From Thermosipho ferrireducens (GTDB taxonomy: Bacteria; Thermotogota; Thermotogae; Thermotogales; Fervidobacteriaceae), in assembly GCF_017358165.1 (NCBI RefSeq), contig NZ_CP071446.1, positions 1,302,001 to 1,366,000 of the forward strand: a stretch of DNA of 64,000 nucleotides, written 5' to 3'. This document shows, piece by piece, positions 1 to 8,938 of this stretch. The notes under the pieces were generated by a model that was given only the letters and a program-made list of their open reading frames with translations, did no database searches and was not told the DNA's origin. A program made the position numbers and the translations under genes. Each line of letters begins with the position of its first letter. Within the stretch, counting starts at the first letter, position 1.

Positions 1-466
1 TGATGAACCTACAACAGCTTTAGACGTTACAATTCAGGCTCAGATTCTGGAACTGATGAAGGATCTTCAAAAAGAATTTAGAACAGGTCTTTTGTTTATA
101 ACGCATGATTTGGGTGTAATTGCATCCATGGCTGACAGAATAAATGTTATGTATGGAAGCAGACAAATGGAATTAGGTACAGCAGAAGATATATTCTATA
201 GGCCAATGCATCCGTATACACATATGTTATTAAGGGCAATCCCAAGGCTGGATAAGAAACTTGATAAGCTGGAAGCTATTCCTGGACAACCTCCAAGAAT
301 GATAGATGTTCCAGACGTTTGTCCGTTTGCCCCAAGATGTCCAAGGAGATTAGATAAGTGTACGAAAGAGTTGCCAAAATTAGAAGAACTGGAACCAAAC
401 CATTTTGTAAGATGTTTTAATCCTGTTGAACCAGAAAATAATCTGGAGGCGATGAACAATGAGTGA
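1..466 (+). CDS. oppD: Oligopeptide-type ABC transporter ATPase, OppD/DppD family (5' end outside window)
   Basis: This is the C-terminal part of one of the two nucleotide-binding subunits that power a family-5 (peptide or oligosaccharide) importer at the inner face of the membrane. The frame is open from base 2 and begins inside Walker B and the D-loop (DEPTTALDV), followed by the H-loop histidine in FITHDLGV. The tail carries the Cys-rich oligo/dipeptide C-terminal motif [14 protein letters not shown], which is typical of OppD/DppD. Walker A and the signature motif lie upstream of the window. The stop overlaps the start of the next ATPase by 8 bases, so the two are translationally coupled. 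Confidence 0.93.
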   Translation, partial: DEPTTALDVTIQAQILELMKDLQKEFRTGLLFITHDLGVIASMADRINVMYGSRQMELGTAEDIFYRPMHPYTHMLLRAIPRLDKKLDKLEAIPGQPPRMIDVPDVCPFAPRCPRRLDKCTKELPKLEELEPNHFVRCFNPVEPENNLEAMNNE

Positions 467-1451
467 AACCATTATTCGCGTTCAAAATTTAAAAAAATAT
501 TTTCCGATAATGAAAGGTTTTCTTGTTAAAAAGCGTGTTGGGGATGTTAAAGCAGTAGATGATGTCTCTTTTGATGTAAAACGAAAAGAAACGTTCGCTT
601 TAGTTGGTGAATCAGGTTGTGGGAAAACAACGACAGCTCGTACAATGCTAAAGTTAATAGAACCAACTGAAGGAAAAGTAGAAATTCTTGGGGAAGACAT
701 ATCTCAACTTACTCGAAAAGAAATGTTACCTTTTAGAAGAAAGATGCAAATAGTTTTCCAGAATCCAATAGGTTCATTAAATCCGAGGATGACAATAGGT
801 CAAATATTAACAGAACCATTGTTGTTTCACAATATAGTGAAAACAAATAAAGAGGCTTATGAGAGAGCAGTTGAACTTTTGAGGATGGTTGGTTTAAAAC
901 CATATCATATGGATAGATATCCACACCAATTTAGCGGGGGACAAAAGCAAAGGATCGCTATAGCTCGCGCGTTATCAGTTGGTCCAGAAATAATATTCCT
1001 TGATGAGCCTACCTCAGCACTTGATGTGTCTGTGCAGGCGCAAATTGTTAACCTTTTTCAAAGATTTCAGGAAGAATTGAATTTAACTTACATATTCATA
1101 TCCCACGATCTCTCTTTAGCCCGATTCATAAGCAACCGTGTTGCTGTAATGTATCTGGGGAGAATTGTGGAGATGGGGGATGTGAACGAGGTATTTGATC
1201 ATCCCGTACATCCTTACACAAAAGCATTACTATCTGCTTCGCCTGTGCCGGATCCAAAAGTTGAAAAACAAAGAAAAAGAATAATTTTAACAGGAAGTGT
1301 ACCAAGTCCTATTGCAAGACCAAGTGGATGCTTCTTCCATCCACGATGTCCTTATAAAATGAACATATGTGATAAAGAATATCCAAAAATGTCGAATGTT
1401 TCTGAAAATCACCAGGTAGCATGTTACCTGGTAGAAAAAGAGGGGGTGTGA
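459..1451 (+). CDS. oppF: Oligopeptide-type ABC transporter ATPase, OppF/DppF family
   Basis: Second ATPase subunit of the importer, 330 aa, the normal length. Walker A is GESGCGKTT (about residues 50-58), the signature is FSGGQKQR, Walker B is [12 protein letters not shown] and the H-loop is ISHDLSL. The C-terminal oligopeptide domain again has spaced cysteines ([14 protein letters not shown]). The gene overlaps oppD by 8 bases and is followed 4 bases later by the binding-protein gene, so all belong to one operon. The transported substrate cannot be read from the ATPase. In Thermotogota such systems import peptides or oligosaccharides. Confidence 0.95.
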   Translation: MSETIIRVQNLKKYFPIMKGFLVKKRVGDVKAVDDVSFDVKRKETFALVGESGCGKTTTARTMLKLIEPTEGKVEILGEDISQLTRKEMLPFRRKMQIVFQNPIGSLNPRMTIGQILTEPLLFHNIVKTNKEAYERAVELLRMVGLKPYHMDRYPHQFSGGQKQRIAIARALSVGPEIIFLDEPTSALDVSVQAQIVNLFQRFQEELNLTYIFISHDLSLARFISNRVAVMYLGRIVEMGDVNEVFDHPVHPYTKALLSASPVPDPKVEKQRKRIILTGSVPSPIARPSGCFFHPRCPYKMNICDKEYPKMSNVSENHQVACYLVEKEGV

Positions 1452-1455
1452 GTTT

Positions 1456-3198
1456 ATGAAGAAACTTGCAGTGATGTTGTTGGCTTTGATAGTAGTATTT
1501 GCCTTTGCTGCTCCAAAACTACCGTGGATTGGTGCGGATGCAAACGGTAAAGCTGGAGGACAGTTTGTGGTAGGAACGCTTAGCGGTCCAAAGACGGTGA
1601 ACGACATTGTAGCAAAAGAAACAAGCTCTACCGATGTCATTGATATGTTCATGGGATATGGTGGAACCCTTATTGAGCGCCATGGAGTAGATATGGAATT
1701 CTATCCAGCAGTTGCTGAAAGCTGGGAAGGTCCAAGGCTCACAGCTGATGGTGGAATGGAAGTTATCTGGCATTTGAGAAAAGGAATTAAATTCAGTGAT
1801 GGGCAACCTCTTACAGCAGATGATGTGGTATTTACTTTAAATGAAATTTACACAAATCCAGATATTCCAAGTTCCATGCAGGATGTATTGAAGAGTACAA
1901 ACGGGTATCTTCCAAAAGCGGAAAAAATAGATGATTACACAGTAAGGATGTATTATCCAGAACCATTCAGGCTTGCTTTCAGATACCTTGGCGGTATGTA
2001 CATTTTCCCAAAACACATAGCTGAAAAATATGTAAAAGAAGGTAACTTTGAAGAATTCTGGACAGTTGATGCAATAAACAATGGTGAAATAGTTGGTCTT
2101 GGTCCATATATTCCTGTAGAATATGTTCCGGATCAGTATGTAAGATTTACAAAAAATCCATACTATTACAAAAAAGATGCAAATGGAAATCAACTTCCAT
2201 ACTTTGATGAAGTAGTATTTAAGATAATTTCCAATCAGGATGCCATGAGACTAGCATTTGAAAATAAGGAAATAGATGTTTATGCACCACGTGGTACAGA
2301 ATATGCAGAGTTGAAAGAAAAAGAAAAAGACCTTAATATTGTGGTAACAACGGCAGGTCCAGCATATGGTACAGCGTTTATTACCTTTAACTGGAACACC
2401 CCGGATCCTGTAAAAAGAAAATGGTTTAGAAATGACTACTTTAGAAAAGCCGTTGCATATGCTATAGATAAAAATTCTATAATAGATACTCTTTATAACG
2501 GACTTGGCATTCCTCAATGGTCTCCAGTTTCTATGAATTCTCCATATTATAACGAAGATGTTGTAGTAAAGTATGAATTTGATCTTGATATGGCAAGAGC
2601 GATGCTTGAACTTGGTGGTTTTACATGGGATGAAAATGGTCAACTTGTTGATGAGGATGGAAATCCTGTTAAATTCCTTCTTACAACAAACGCAGGAAAC
2701 AGAGTTAGAGAAGGTATTGCGAATATCATTTCTGATGCTCTTAAACAGCTTGGAATGGAAGTTACATTCAGTCCGATTGATTTCAATACACTCGTTCAAA
2801 AACTTCTTAATACAGGCGATTGGGAAGCTGTTATAATAGGTCTTACCGGTGGTGACGAACCACAGAGTGGTGCAAATGTCTGGAAAGTTGAAGCAGGTCT
2901 CCACTTCTGGAACTACAGTCCAAAAGTTGCAGAATACGTTGATGCAAACGATTATTACCTGCCAGATTGGGAATTAGAAATCGATAGTATTTTCAAAGAA
3001 AATGTTAGAATTCTTGATGAAAATATAGTAAAAGATTACTTCGCAAGATTCCAGCAATTGGTATCTGAACATTTACCACTTATCTATACAGTTAATACTT
3101 TAAGACTTTATGCTTATGACGCGTCATTGAGAAATGTAAAAATAGGACCACTTGGTGGAACCTGGTGGAATGTCTACGAAGAATGGAAAGAACAATAA
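1456..3198 (+). CDS. Extracellular solute-binding protein, family 5
   Basis: Exported substrate-binding subunit of 580 aa. It starts with a signal peptide (MKKLAVMLLALIVVFAFAA) without a lipobox cysteine, so it is probably a secreted or periplasmic-type protein. It has the SBP family-5 hallmarks: WHLRKGIKFSDGQPLTADDV near residue 100, and a later FRKAVAYAIDK segment. The start follows a good GGGGGTG site. It sits between the ATPase and permease genes. Family 5 includes peptide-, cello-oligosaccharide- and nickel-binding proteins. The sequence resembles the long oligosaccharide/peptide binders of Thermotogota, but the ligand is not determinable here. Confidence 0.93.
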   Translation: MKKLAVMLLALIVVFAFAAPKLPWIGADANGKAGGQFVVGTLSGPKTVNDIVAKETSSTDVIDMFMGYGGTLIERHGVDMEFYPAVAESWEGPRLTADGGMEVIWHLRKGIKFSDGQPLTADDVVFTLNEIYTNPDIPSSMQDVLKSTNGYLPKAEKIDDYTVRMYYPEPFRLAFRYLGGMYIFPKHIAEKYVKEGNFEEFWTVDAINNGEIVGLGPYIPVEYVPDQYVRFTKNPYYYKKDANGNQLPYFDEVVFKIISNQDAMRLAFENKEIDVYAPRGTEYAELKEKEKDLNIVVTTAGPAYGTAFITFNWNTPDPVKRKWFRNDYFRKAVAYAIDKNSIIDTLYNGLGIPQWSPVSMNSPYYNEDVVVKYEFDLDMARAMLELGGFTWDENGQLVDEDGNPVKFLLTTNAGNRVREGIANIISDALKQLGMEVTFSPIDFNTLVQKLLNTGDWEAVIIGLTGGDEPQSGANVWKVEAGLHFWNYSPKVAEYVDANDYYLPDWELEIDSIFKENVRILDENIVKDYFARFQQLVSEHLPLIYTVNTLRLYAYDASLRNVKIGPLGGTWWNVYEEWKEQ

Positions 3199-3217
3199 TT
3201 TGTGATGTAAGAGCAAA

Positions 3218-3241
3218 GCGGGTGGATTTGTATCCGCCCGC
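3218..3241 (+). terminator. Intra-operon hairpin between binding protein and permease genes
   Basis: A 10-base-pair stem (GCGGGTGGAT / ATCCGCCCGC, one G-T pair) with loop TTGT is followed by an AT-rich but not pure-T stretch. It lies after the binding-protein stop and before oppB. Such hairpins in ABC operons commonly stabilise or partly terminate the transcript, so that the binding protein is made in excess. That role is inferred here. Confidence 0.65.
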
Positions 3242-3273
3242 ATTATTTAAATTTTTGAAGAGAGGTGAATAGG

Positions 3274-4239
3274 TTGCTAAGGTATATAGCACGTAGATTG
3301 ATAATAATGATTCCAGAACTCTTCATAATAACATTTATTGTTTTTACAATTATGTATGCAGCCCCAGGTGATTTTTTAGATCAATATAGACTCGATCCAT
3401 CAGTTTCCCAGGAATTTTTGGATCATCTTTCAAAGCAATATGGTCTTGATAAACCTATGATAACTCAATATTTTTTATGGCTAAAACAGGTTCTTAAAGG
3501 TGATTTTGGTTATTCTTTCTATTATAGAAGACCTGTGACTGGTCTTATTGGTGAGAGAGTTCTTGCTACGTTGATTTTATCTTTGTATTCATTTGTTATA
3601 TCATGGATTGTGGGTATAATATTGGGCGTTGTTTCTGCGCTCAAAAAATATACATTCTGGGATAAGTTTTTGACTGTGATAGCATTCAGTGGAATAGCCG
3701 TACCAGGATTTTTCCTTGCGCTGTTGTTGCTCTATTTTGCAGCCAAAACTGGATGGTTTCCTGTAGCGGGTATGTACGATGTCAACCATGGACGTATGTC
3801 TGTATGGCAGGGATTTAAAGATATTTTCTGGCATTTGCAATTACCTGCGTTTACTTTAAGTTTTGGAGCTTTCGCTGGGTTAATGAGATATATGAGAGGA
3901 ACTTTGTTAGATGTTCTTAACGAAGACTATGTCGAATTTGCAAGAGCAAAGGGAATGCCAGAACGAGTTGTTATATACAAACATGCTGTGAGAAATGCAA
4001 TCAACCCATTGGTTACAATGTTTGGATATAGTTTGTCAGGACTTCTTGGTGGAGCTGTTATAACTGAGACAATATTCTCCTGGCCAGGACTTGGGAGACT
4101 CGTTTATCAGGCTTTTATACAGCAGGATATTTATGTGGTTATGGCGAGTATAGTAATAAGTGTTATAATGCTGATTGCTGGAAATCTTGTTGGCGATATT
4201 CTTCTCGCTGCAGTTGATCCAAGAATTAGACTTGAGTAA
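3274..4239 (+). CDS. oppB: ABC transporter permease, OppB/DppB family
   Basis: First membrane subunit of the family-5 importer, 321 aa from the chosen TTG. An in-frame GTG at 3265 overlaps the AGAGGTG ribosome site, so the TTG 8 bases downstream (MLRYIARRL) is preferred. The N-terminal membrane segment (IIMIPELFIITFIVFTIMY) leads to the family signature AAPGD, then five more hydrophobic segments and the EAA loop (EFARAKGMPERVVIYKHAVRNA... region) that contacts the ATPases. It ends in VDPRIRLE, as usual for OppB. It lies 14 bases before oppC. Confidence 0.93.
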   Translation: MLRYIARRLIIMIPELFIITFIVFTIMYAAPGDFLDQYRLDPSVSQEFLDHLSKQYGLDKPMITQYFLWLKQVLKGDFGYSFYYRRPVTGLIGERVLATLILSLYSFVISWIVGIILGVVSALKKYTFWDKFLTVIAFSGIAVPGFFLALLLLYFAAKTGWFPVAGMYDVNHGRMSVWQGFKDIFWHLQLPAFTLSFGAFAGLMRYMRGTLLDVLNEDYVEFARAKGMPERVVIYKHAVRNAINPLVTMFGYSLSGLLGGAVITETIFSWPGLGRLVYQAFIQQDIYVVMASIVISVIMLIAGNLVGDILLAAVDPRIRLE

Positions 4240-4253
4240 GGAGGGCGTAGTGA

Positions 4254-5879
4254 ATGGCTAAAGAAAAAGAAAAAAAGCAAAAAAAGAATAATGAAAACAT
4301 AGATTTCGAAGAAGTATACCTGACACGTGGCCAGTTAATGTGGCGAGCCTTTAAAAAGAATCGACTTGCAGTTGTTGGGATGTGGGTACTAATTATATTG
4401 TATATAATGATGTTTGCAGCTGACTTTTTGGCTCCTTACAACCCATTTGAACAAAGCTTAAAACATGCGTACGCTCCTCCAACAGATATTAAAACAAAGT
4501 ATAAGGTAGGGGATTTTGAAACAAAAGTCAAACCTCATGTGCTTCCATGTACAAGTTATGTTGATAAACTCGACTATACAAGGAAAATTCGAGAGCTGCT
4601 TTATCCAAGCAGATTAACGGTTGAATATAATGGTAAGTTAATGACTATAGTGTTAAATGATGCTAAATATTTTCCACGAAAAGATTTTAGCGGCGAAATT
4701 ATTAATGCGAAAAGTTTGGAATTCTCCCTGAAAAGGGAAGAATATGCAAAGATAAATGGAAAGTGGATACGAGTTTCCAGCGCTGCTGAAAAAGCACCTT
4801 ATCTTGTTTTTAATTATAATGATGAGGTTCTTACTAAAGGAGAAGCATTTGTCACTACAAAAACAAATACGGCAAAGTCTGTTATTTTTGGGAAGTACAA
4901 TTTTAAGCTTAAAGTAGATTCCGAAGATGCTATTGAAGAGGTAGGGCTAAAATATACAATAAATTACATCAAATATAGAGATGAAAGCGGGAAACTTCAT
5001 TTGTTAATGGGGAAAAATTTAAAAGTAGTTGGATATGACTATAAGTATTATCCTATTAAGTGGTTTGTAAAAAGCTGGGGTCCGAAAGCAAAGGACTATG
5101 GTAGAGTGGGCTATGTTCTCTGGGTTATTCCTTTGAAATACCACCTTTATGGTGTGGACAATTATGATAACAACAAATTTGTAAAAGTTTTTATAATGGG
5201 AGCAGATGAATTTGGAAGAGATGTATGGAGTAGATTAATCTTTGCTTCTCGAATATCGCTATCTATAGGTTTTATAGGATTAACTATAACTTTATCTTTA
5301 TCACTTTTATTTGGTGGAATTTCAGGATACTATGGTGGCATGATTGATGAATTTATGATGAGATTTGCTGAGATTATAATGTCAATACCAGGTTTTTATC
5401 TTCTTATATTGCTAAGGTCATTGTTGCCGATGGACATACCATCGTCGCAGATTTACATTCTTTTGGTATTTATTCTTTCATTTATAGGTTGGGCTGGTCG
5501 TTCAAGAATTATAAGGGGTATGGTTTTATCTATAAAAAGGATGGAGTTTGTTGAAGCTGCAATTGCTTTAGGTTACCCTGATAGAAAAATTTTGTGGCGT
5601 CATGTGATTCCAAATACAATGACTTATATGATTGTAAATGCGACTCTGGCAATACCTGCGTATATTCTCGGTGAGGCTGGTCTTTCTTTCCTTGGACTTG
5701 GAATAAGAGAACCTTCCGCTTCCTGGGGATTGATGATGGCAAGAGCTCAGGATATATACGTTTTGCAAAGCGCCCCATGGTTGCTTATACCTGGAATCTT
5801 TATTTTTGTAACAGTTATAGCATTTAATTTCGTTGGTGATGGCTTGAGAGATGCGCTGGATCCAAGGGCTCTGGGATAA
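4254..5879 (+). CDS. oppC: ABC transporter permease, OppC/DppC family, with a large insertion after the first membrane helix
   Basis: Second membrane subunit, 541 aa, against about 280-320 aa for ordinary OppC. After a cytoplasmic Lys-rich start and the first helix (VVGMWVLIILYIMMFAADFLA), the usual PYNPF loop is followed by about 240 extra residues, rich in Lys, Tyr and beta-type sequence, before GADEFGRDVWSRLIFASRISL, where the standard permease resumes. The EAA loop (EAAIALGYPDRKILWRHVIPN) and the end VGDGLRDALDPR are intact. The insertion should sit outside the membrane and could contact the binding protein or cell wall; this is inference. It is the last gene of the operon. Confidence 0.92.
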   Translation: MAKEKEKKQKKNNENIDFEEVYLTRGQLMWRAFKKNRLAVVGMWVLIILYIMMFAADFLAPYNPFEQSLKHAYAPPTDIKTKYKVGDFETKVKPHVLPCTSYVDKLDYTRKIRELLYPSRLTVEYNGKLMTIVLNDAKYFPRKDFSGEIINAKSLEFSLKREEYAKINGKWIRVSSAAEKAPYLVFNYNDEVLTKGEAFVTTKTNTAKSVIFGKYNFKLKVDSEDAIEEVGLKYTINYIKYRDESGKLHLLMGKNLKVVGYDYKYYPIKWFVKSWGPKAKDYGRVGYVLWVIPLKYHLYGVDNYDNNKFVKVFIMGADEFGRDVWSRLIFASRISLSIGFIGLTITLSLSLLFGGISGYYGGMIDEFMMRFAEIIMSIPGFYLLILLRSLLPMDIPSSQIYILLVFILSFIGWAGRSRIIRGMVLSIKRMEFVEAAIALGYPDRKILWRHVIPNTMTYMIVNATLAIPAYILGEAGLSFLGLGIREPSASWGLMMARAQDIYVLQSAPWLLIPGIFIFVTVIAFNFVGDGLRDALDPRALG

Positions 5880-5905
5880 TAAGTAGAGATCATACAATAA
5901 ATAGA

Positions 5906-5931
5906 AAAAGCGGGACAGATGTCCCGCTTTT
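5906..5931. terminator. Bidirectional intrinsic terminator between the opp operon and tRNA-Ser
   Basis: An 11-base-pair stem (AAAAGCGGGAC / GTCCCGCTTTT) with loop AGAT has T-rich sequence on both strands. It can end the rightward opp transcript and the leftward tRNA-Ser transcript. Confidence 0.9.
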
Positions 5932-5943
5932 AATTTTTATTAC

Positions 5944-6033
5944 TGGCGGAGGCGGTGGGACTCGAACCCACACGGGGGTGTAACCCCCACCGGTTTTCAA
6001 GACCGGCTCCTTAGCCAATTCGGACACGCCTCC
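5944..6033 (-). tRNA. tRNA-Ser (anticodon TGA), CCA encoded
   Basis: Reverse-strand cloverleaf of 90 nt with a 7-bp acceptor stem (GGAGGCG / CGCCTCC), discriminator G, and encoded CCA. The anticodon loop CTTGAAA gives TGA for serine. There is a class II long variable arm (GGGGGTTACACCCCC) and the T-loop GGTTCGAGTCC. The bidirectional terminator lies directly after its 3' end. Confidence 0.97.
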
Positions 6034-6040
6034 GTGAAAT

Positions 6041-6068
6041 ATTATACCATAGCTTTTAACATTTTCAA
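6041..6068 (-). promoter_or_regulatory. Promoter for tRNA-Ser(TGA), inside the 3' end of yqeG
   Basis: On the reverse strand there is TTGAAA, 16 bases, then TATAAT preceded by TGG (extended -10). The -10 ends 7 bases upstream of the mature tRNA 5' end. The promoter overlaps the last codons and stop of yqeG, so the tRNA can be made independently of the operon. Confidence 0.75.
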
Positions 6069-6509
6069 GACTAATTTTTCGAAAAAACGCAGGATTTTAG
6101 TCCCCCAAAACTCATGTTTTTTATCAAGAGGTTCTACTTTTATTGTGTATGCTTTTATAAATTTTCCAAATAAAACATCCGTAAATAATTGATCACCTAT
6201 GACCACAACAGTTTTAGGGTCTATATTGTTATTTTTTAACCATTTTCTCACTTTAAAAGCGAAAGGTTTTCTGGCAAGCCAGATGCATTCAACATCAATC
6301 TCAAGCTTTCTTGGATGTCCGTTAGAAACTATTAATATTTTTACACCTTTTGAGTTAAGTTTTTTGAAAAGTTCTATTATTGGTTGATCAACGTGAGATT
6401 CACGCCATCTGTTTAACGTATTATCAAAGTCGTAGATGAAACATTGCTTTCCATTTTTTATGAGCTGGTCGTAATTTATATCAAAAATTGTTTTGTGCAT
6501 TTCATCCAT
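6042..6509 (-). CDS. YqeG-family HAD phosphatase
   Basis: A 155-aa HAD superfamily subclass IIIA protein. Motif I is FDNTL within YDFDNTLN (nucleophile and acid Asp), motif II is IVSNG, motif III is the Lys in ARKPFAFK, and motif IV is GDQLFTD. Length and motif spacing match YqeG, a phosphatase family common in Firmicutes and Thermotogota. Its substrate is uncertain, though a phosphatidylglycerophosphate phosphatase role is known for relatives such as plant and yeast PTPMT/Gep4-type HAD proteins. The start has GAGGTG 7 bases upstream. It is the last protein gene of a long leftward run. Confidence 0.88.
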   Translation of the reverse strand: MDEMHKTIFDINYDQLIKNGKQCFIYDFDNTLNRWRESHVDQPIIELFKKLNSKGVKILIVSNGHPRKLEIDVECIWLARKPFAFKVRKWLKNNNIDPKTVVVIGDQLFTDVLFGKFIKAYTIKVEPLDKKHEFWGTKILRFFEKLVLKMLKAMV

Positions 6510-6520
6510 GAATTTTCACC

Positions 6521-7045
6521 TCAATTAATAGGTTCGAGCAAGCCGACTCCTACAAAAATTTTTGATTTGCTATAGTCAGTTATTAAATAAAGTTTATCTC
6601 GCATTTTCATGTTTTTTGGTGGTGGTATAAAGTATCTTGCCTGTATATGAATAGCTTCTGAAAAGTTAAATACGCCAGAAATAGGATATCCCATTCCTAT
6701 TGAAAAATTCAAGTTTTGCAGAGAGATTTTTATAGTTATTCCAAGTTCATATATGGGAGAAGTAGTCTCTGAAGAAAAATTAGTATTTTCGATGAACAGC
6801 ATTGGTCCAATTTTAAGTTGTGAAGTTTTATAAAGACTATAAGAAAAAGTTATCCTATGATTATATTTTTCAAACCCTTGAAAACTGTATATCCAATTTG
6901 TGGAAAAAGTTTCGTCTGAGTATCCAATAATTACAGAAAAAGCGTTTACAGAACCAAAATTCCATCCCGCTCCCATGTCAAAGCTGGAAGAAAGTAGCAT
7001 GACGGGTATCAAAGTTACGAAAAATAAAATAGCAGTTTTTTTCAT
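6521..7045 (-). CDS. Exported protein of unknown function, beta-rich
   Basis: A 174-aa protein with a clear signal peptide (MKKTAILFFVTLIPVMLLSSS). The mature part has alternating polar and aromatic/hydrophobic residues in short stretches (FSVIIGYSDETF, HRITFSYSLYK, IYELGITIKISL, LNFSIGMGYP), as in small beta-barrel or beta-sandwich envelope proteins. I do not recognise the family. It has a good GGAGG site 7-8 bases before ATG and sits just downstream of a second exported protein. A role in the outer sheath (toga) is possible but only inferred from signal peptide and context. Confidence 0.72.
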   Translation of the reverse strand: MKKTAILFFVTLIPVMLLSSSFDMGAGWNFGSVNAFSVIIGYSDETFSTNWIYSFQGFEKYNHRITFSYSLYKTSQLKIGPMLFIENTNFSSETTSPIYELGITIKISLQNLNFSIGMGYPISGVFNFSEAIHIQARYFIPPPKNMKMRDKLYLITDYSKSKIFVGVGLLEPIN

Positions 7046-7052
7046 AGAGTGA

Positions 7053-7652
7053 TTACCTCCTTATTATTTCAAATTGCTTGAAAAGGATGATTACACTTTC
7101 TGTACTTTCTTCGGTGGTAAATGTTATTTTTTCTATTTTGTTTTCTTTTAAATATATATCGATTTTTGTAGGTTCAAGGCCTAATCTTTTTAAAAAGGAA
7201 TATCCAGAAGGTATAAATGTTAATCCTGTTTTAGTTTCATGAACTTGAAATATTGGTGAAGTCAAAAAACCTACAGCTGTATTGATAAACTCGTATACAA
7301 TTTCCATATCATAGTTTGAGATTTCGGTTATAGTATAATCACTATATGTATAGTTTATTAAGTTGTTTATTGTGTCTAAACTTATTTTTATTCCTTTTAA
7401 AAATTCCGGCTCTCTAAATTCTATAATAAATTTTTCGAGATTTATTATTGTCCCATCAATGGTGAATTTTGTGATCAATTCATTGTTATCGGGAGAGTAA
7501 ACATCAAAAACTATATCGGCAGAGAATTTAAAATCTCTTGCACCAGCTGTGTTTTCTACAAATTCAAAAATAGATGTACCACAAAATAGAAGCGTTGAAA
7601 ATAAAATGATAGCCAAGCTTATTGCCTTTTTTATGTTTTTCACCTCCAGCAA
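7053..7652 (-). CDS. Exported LolA-like protein of unknown function
   Basis: Up to 199 aa with a signal-type N-terminus (KKAISLAIILFSTLLFCG) and a mature domain resembling the LolA/LolB lipoprotein-carrier fold: repeated amphipathic strands such as DFKFSADIVFDVY, FTIDGTIINLEKFIIEF and KIDIYLKENKIEKITF. The match is by pattern, not by a decisive motif. The start is unclear. The open frame reaches a TTG at 7652, and a GTG at 7643 lies in the GGAGGTG site. An ATA at 7634 has the ideal 8-base spacing and begins exactly at the MKK-type signal peptide. It lies downstream of the permease gene and upstream of another exported protein. Confidence 0.72.
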   Translation of the reverse strand: MLEVKNIKKAISLAIILFSTLLFCGTSIFEFVENTAGARDFKFSADIVFDVYSPDNNELITKFTIDGTIINLEKFIIEFREPEFLKGIKISLDTINNLINYTYSDYTITEISNYDMEIVYEFINTAVGFLTSPIFQVHETKTGLTFIPSGYSFLKRLGLEPTKIDIYLKENKIEKITFTTEESTESVIILFKQFEIIRR

Positions 7653-7665
7653 ATTGAATAATGCA

Positions 7666-8937
7666 TTATACAGTTAAAGCTTCTTTTATAAAAAGGTAAA
7701 CCGTAGCAATTATTCCACAGGCAAGTGTTGGAACAATTGAGATTTTTATATATTTACCAAATGATAATCTCTTTTCAGTGTGTTTTTCAAGTAATGAAAC
7801 ACTTACAATATTAGATGCGGCACCTATAGGAGTTAAATTGCTTCCAAATCCAGCTCCCAATGCTAACGACCACCAGAGATTGAAAGACATTCCAGAGTTT
7901 ATTAAACCCTCTATTATAGGAATAAATATCATTGTACTTGGTACAGCTCCCACTATTCCTGAAAAAAGAAATACAGCCCAGAACATTATGATTGTAAGAA
8001 ATTTTGGATGAATTTCTAATAAAAGAAATTGATGTGTTATAAGTTCTGTTAATCCACTAACTTCTAAAGCGTAAGTTAGCGAAAATAGCCCAATAAAAAA
8101 GAATAAGGTATCCCACTCTATATCTTTGCTTGTATTTTCAAAGTTTTTTCCTGATAGTAGAAGTATTAAAGCTGCACCTGTAAGAGAAATAAGAGACATT
8201 TCATAATCAATGTATTCATGAACAACGAAACCTATTACTACTCCTAAAAAAATAATCAGAGTTTTAATCATAAGTGGATAATTTGAAATAAGTGTGGTAG
8301 CGTCAACCTGAATAAAATTTTTTAGTTTTTGATTTACATCCCCGGGAAATTTCATGATTTTAAAAAAATAAAACGATACGGTAATAAACGCAATTATAGA
8401 AGGAATTATCATATTTTTTAGAAACGTTAAAAAGCTGATTTTCGCTGCACTTCCAATGATTATATTAGGAGGATCACCAATCAGTGTAGCCGAACCTCCA
8501 AGGTTTGCAGAAAGAATAGCGGTGAATATTAGTATATTTGGTGGTATATCTGCAGTGTCGGATATCAACAAAAGCAAAGGTATAAAGAGAAGAATGGTTG
8601 TTACATTATCAAGTAGCGCAGAAAACACAAATATAATAGAATTCATTAGTAGTAAAAGTTTAAAAATATTTGATCCACTTATTTTAACAGTTTTGACTGC
8701 TATGAACTGAAAAAAACCCGTACTTTTTAATACAGAAATTATTATCATCATACCTACAAGTAAAGAAATGGTGTTAAAGTCGATAAATTCAGAAGCATTT
8801 TCTATTTTCAAATTTCCAACTTTAAAGATTCCAACCATTAAACCTATGAGAAAAGTTGTGACGGAAGACTTATCCTTTTTAAAGATTATAAAATAATAAG
8901 CTATGAAGAAGAGAAGTAACACAATGTAACGGGACAT
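7666..8937 (-). CDS. Ion transporter-superfamily permease (ArsB/NhaD/P-protein type)
   Basis: A 423-aa polytopic membrane protein with about 10-11 hydrophobic segments. It has the two hallmark motifs of the ArsB/NhaD/citrate-permease superfamily: SALLDNVTTILLFIPL in the first half and SANLGGSATLIGDPPNIIIG after it, with a mirrored GSNLTPIGAASN in the second half. The family includes arsenite, sodium/proton and dicarboxylate transporters, and I cannot assign the substrate. The start codon is 1 base from the stop of the upstream TPR gene, inside its tail, so the two are coupled. Confidence 0.88.
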   Translation of the reverse strand: MSRYIVLLLFFIAYYFIIFKKDKSSVTTFLIGLMVGIFKVGNLKIENASEFIDFNTISLLVGMMIIISVLKSTGFFQFIAVKTVKISGSNIFKLLLLMNSIIFVFSALLDNVTTILLFIPLLLLISDTADIPPNILIFTAILSANLGGSATLIGDPPNIIIGSAAKISFLTFLKNMIIPSIIAFITVSFYFFKIMKFPGDVNQKLKNFIQVDATTLISNYPLMIKTLIIFLGVVIGFVVHEYIDYEMSLISLTGAALILLLSGKNFENTSKDIEWDTLFFFIGLFSLTYALEVSGLTELITHQFLLLEIHPKFLTIIMFWAVFLFSGIVGAVPSTMIFIPIIEGLINSGMSFNLWWSLALGAGFGSNLTPIGAASNIVSVSLLEKHTEKRLSFGKYIKISIVPTLACGIIATVYLFIKEALTV

Positions 8938-8938
8938 T

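Noticed and set aside
2251-2904. Leftward 217-aa open frame inside the binding-protein gene
   Set aside because: Antisense shadow of a well-supported gene; Cys/Ile/Phe-rich low-quality sequence without start signals.
6042-6068. tRNA-Ser as part of the yqeG transcript only
   Set aside because: A TTGAAA-N16-TATAAT promoter with extended -10 lies directly before the tRNA, so a separate transcript is more likely.
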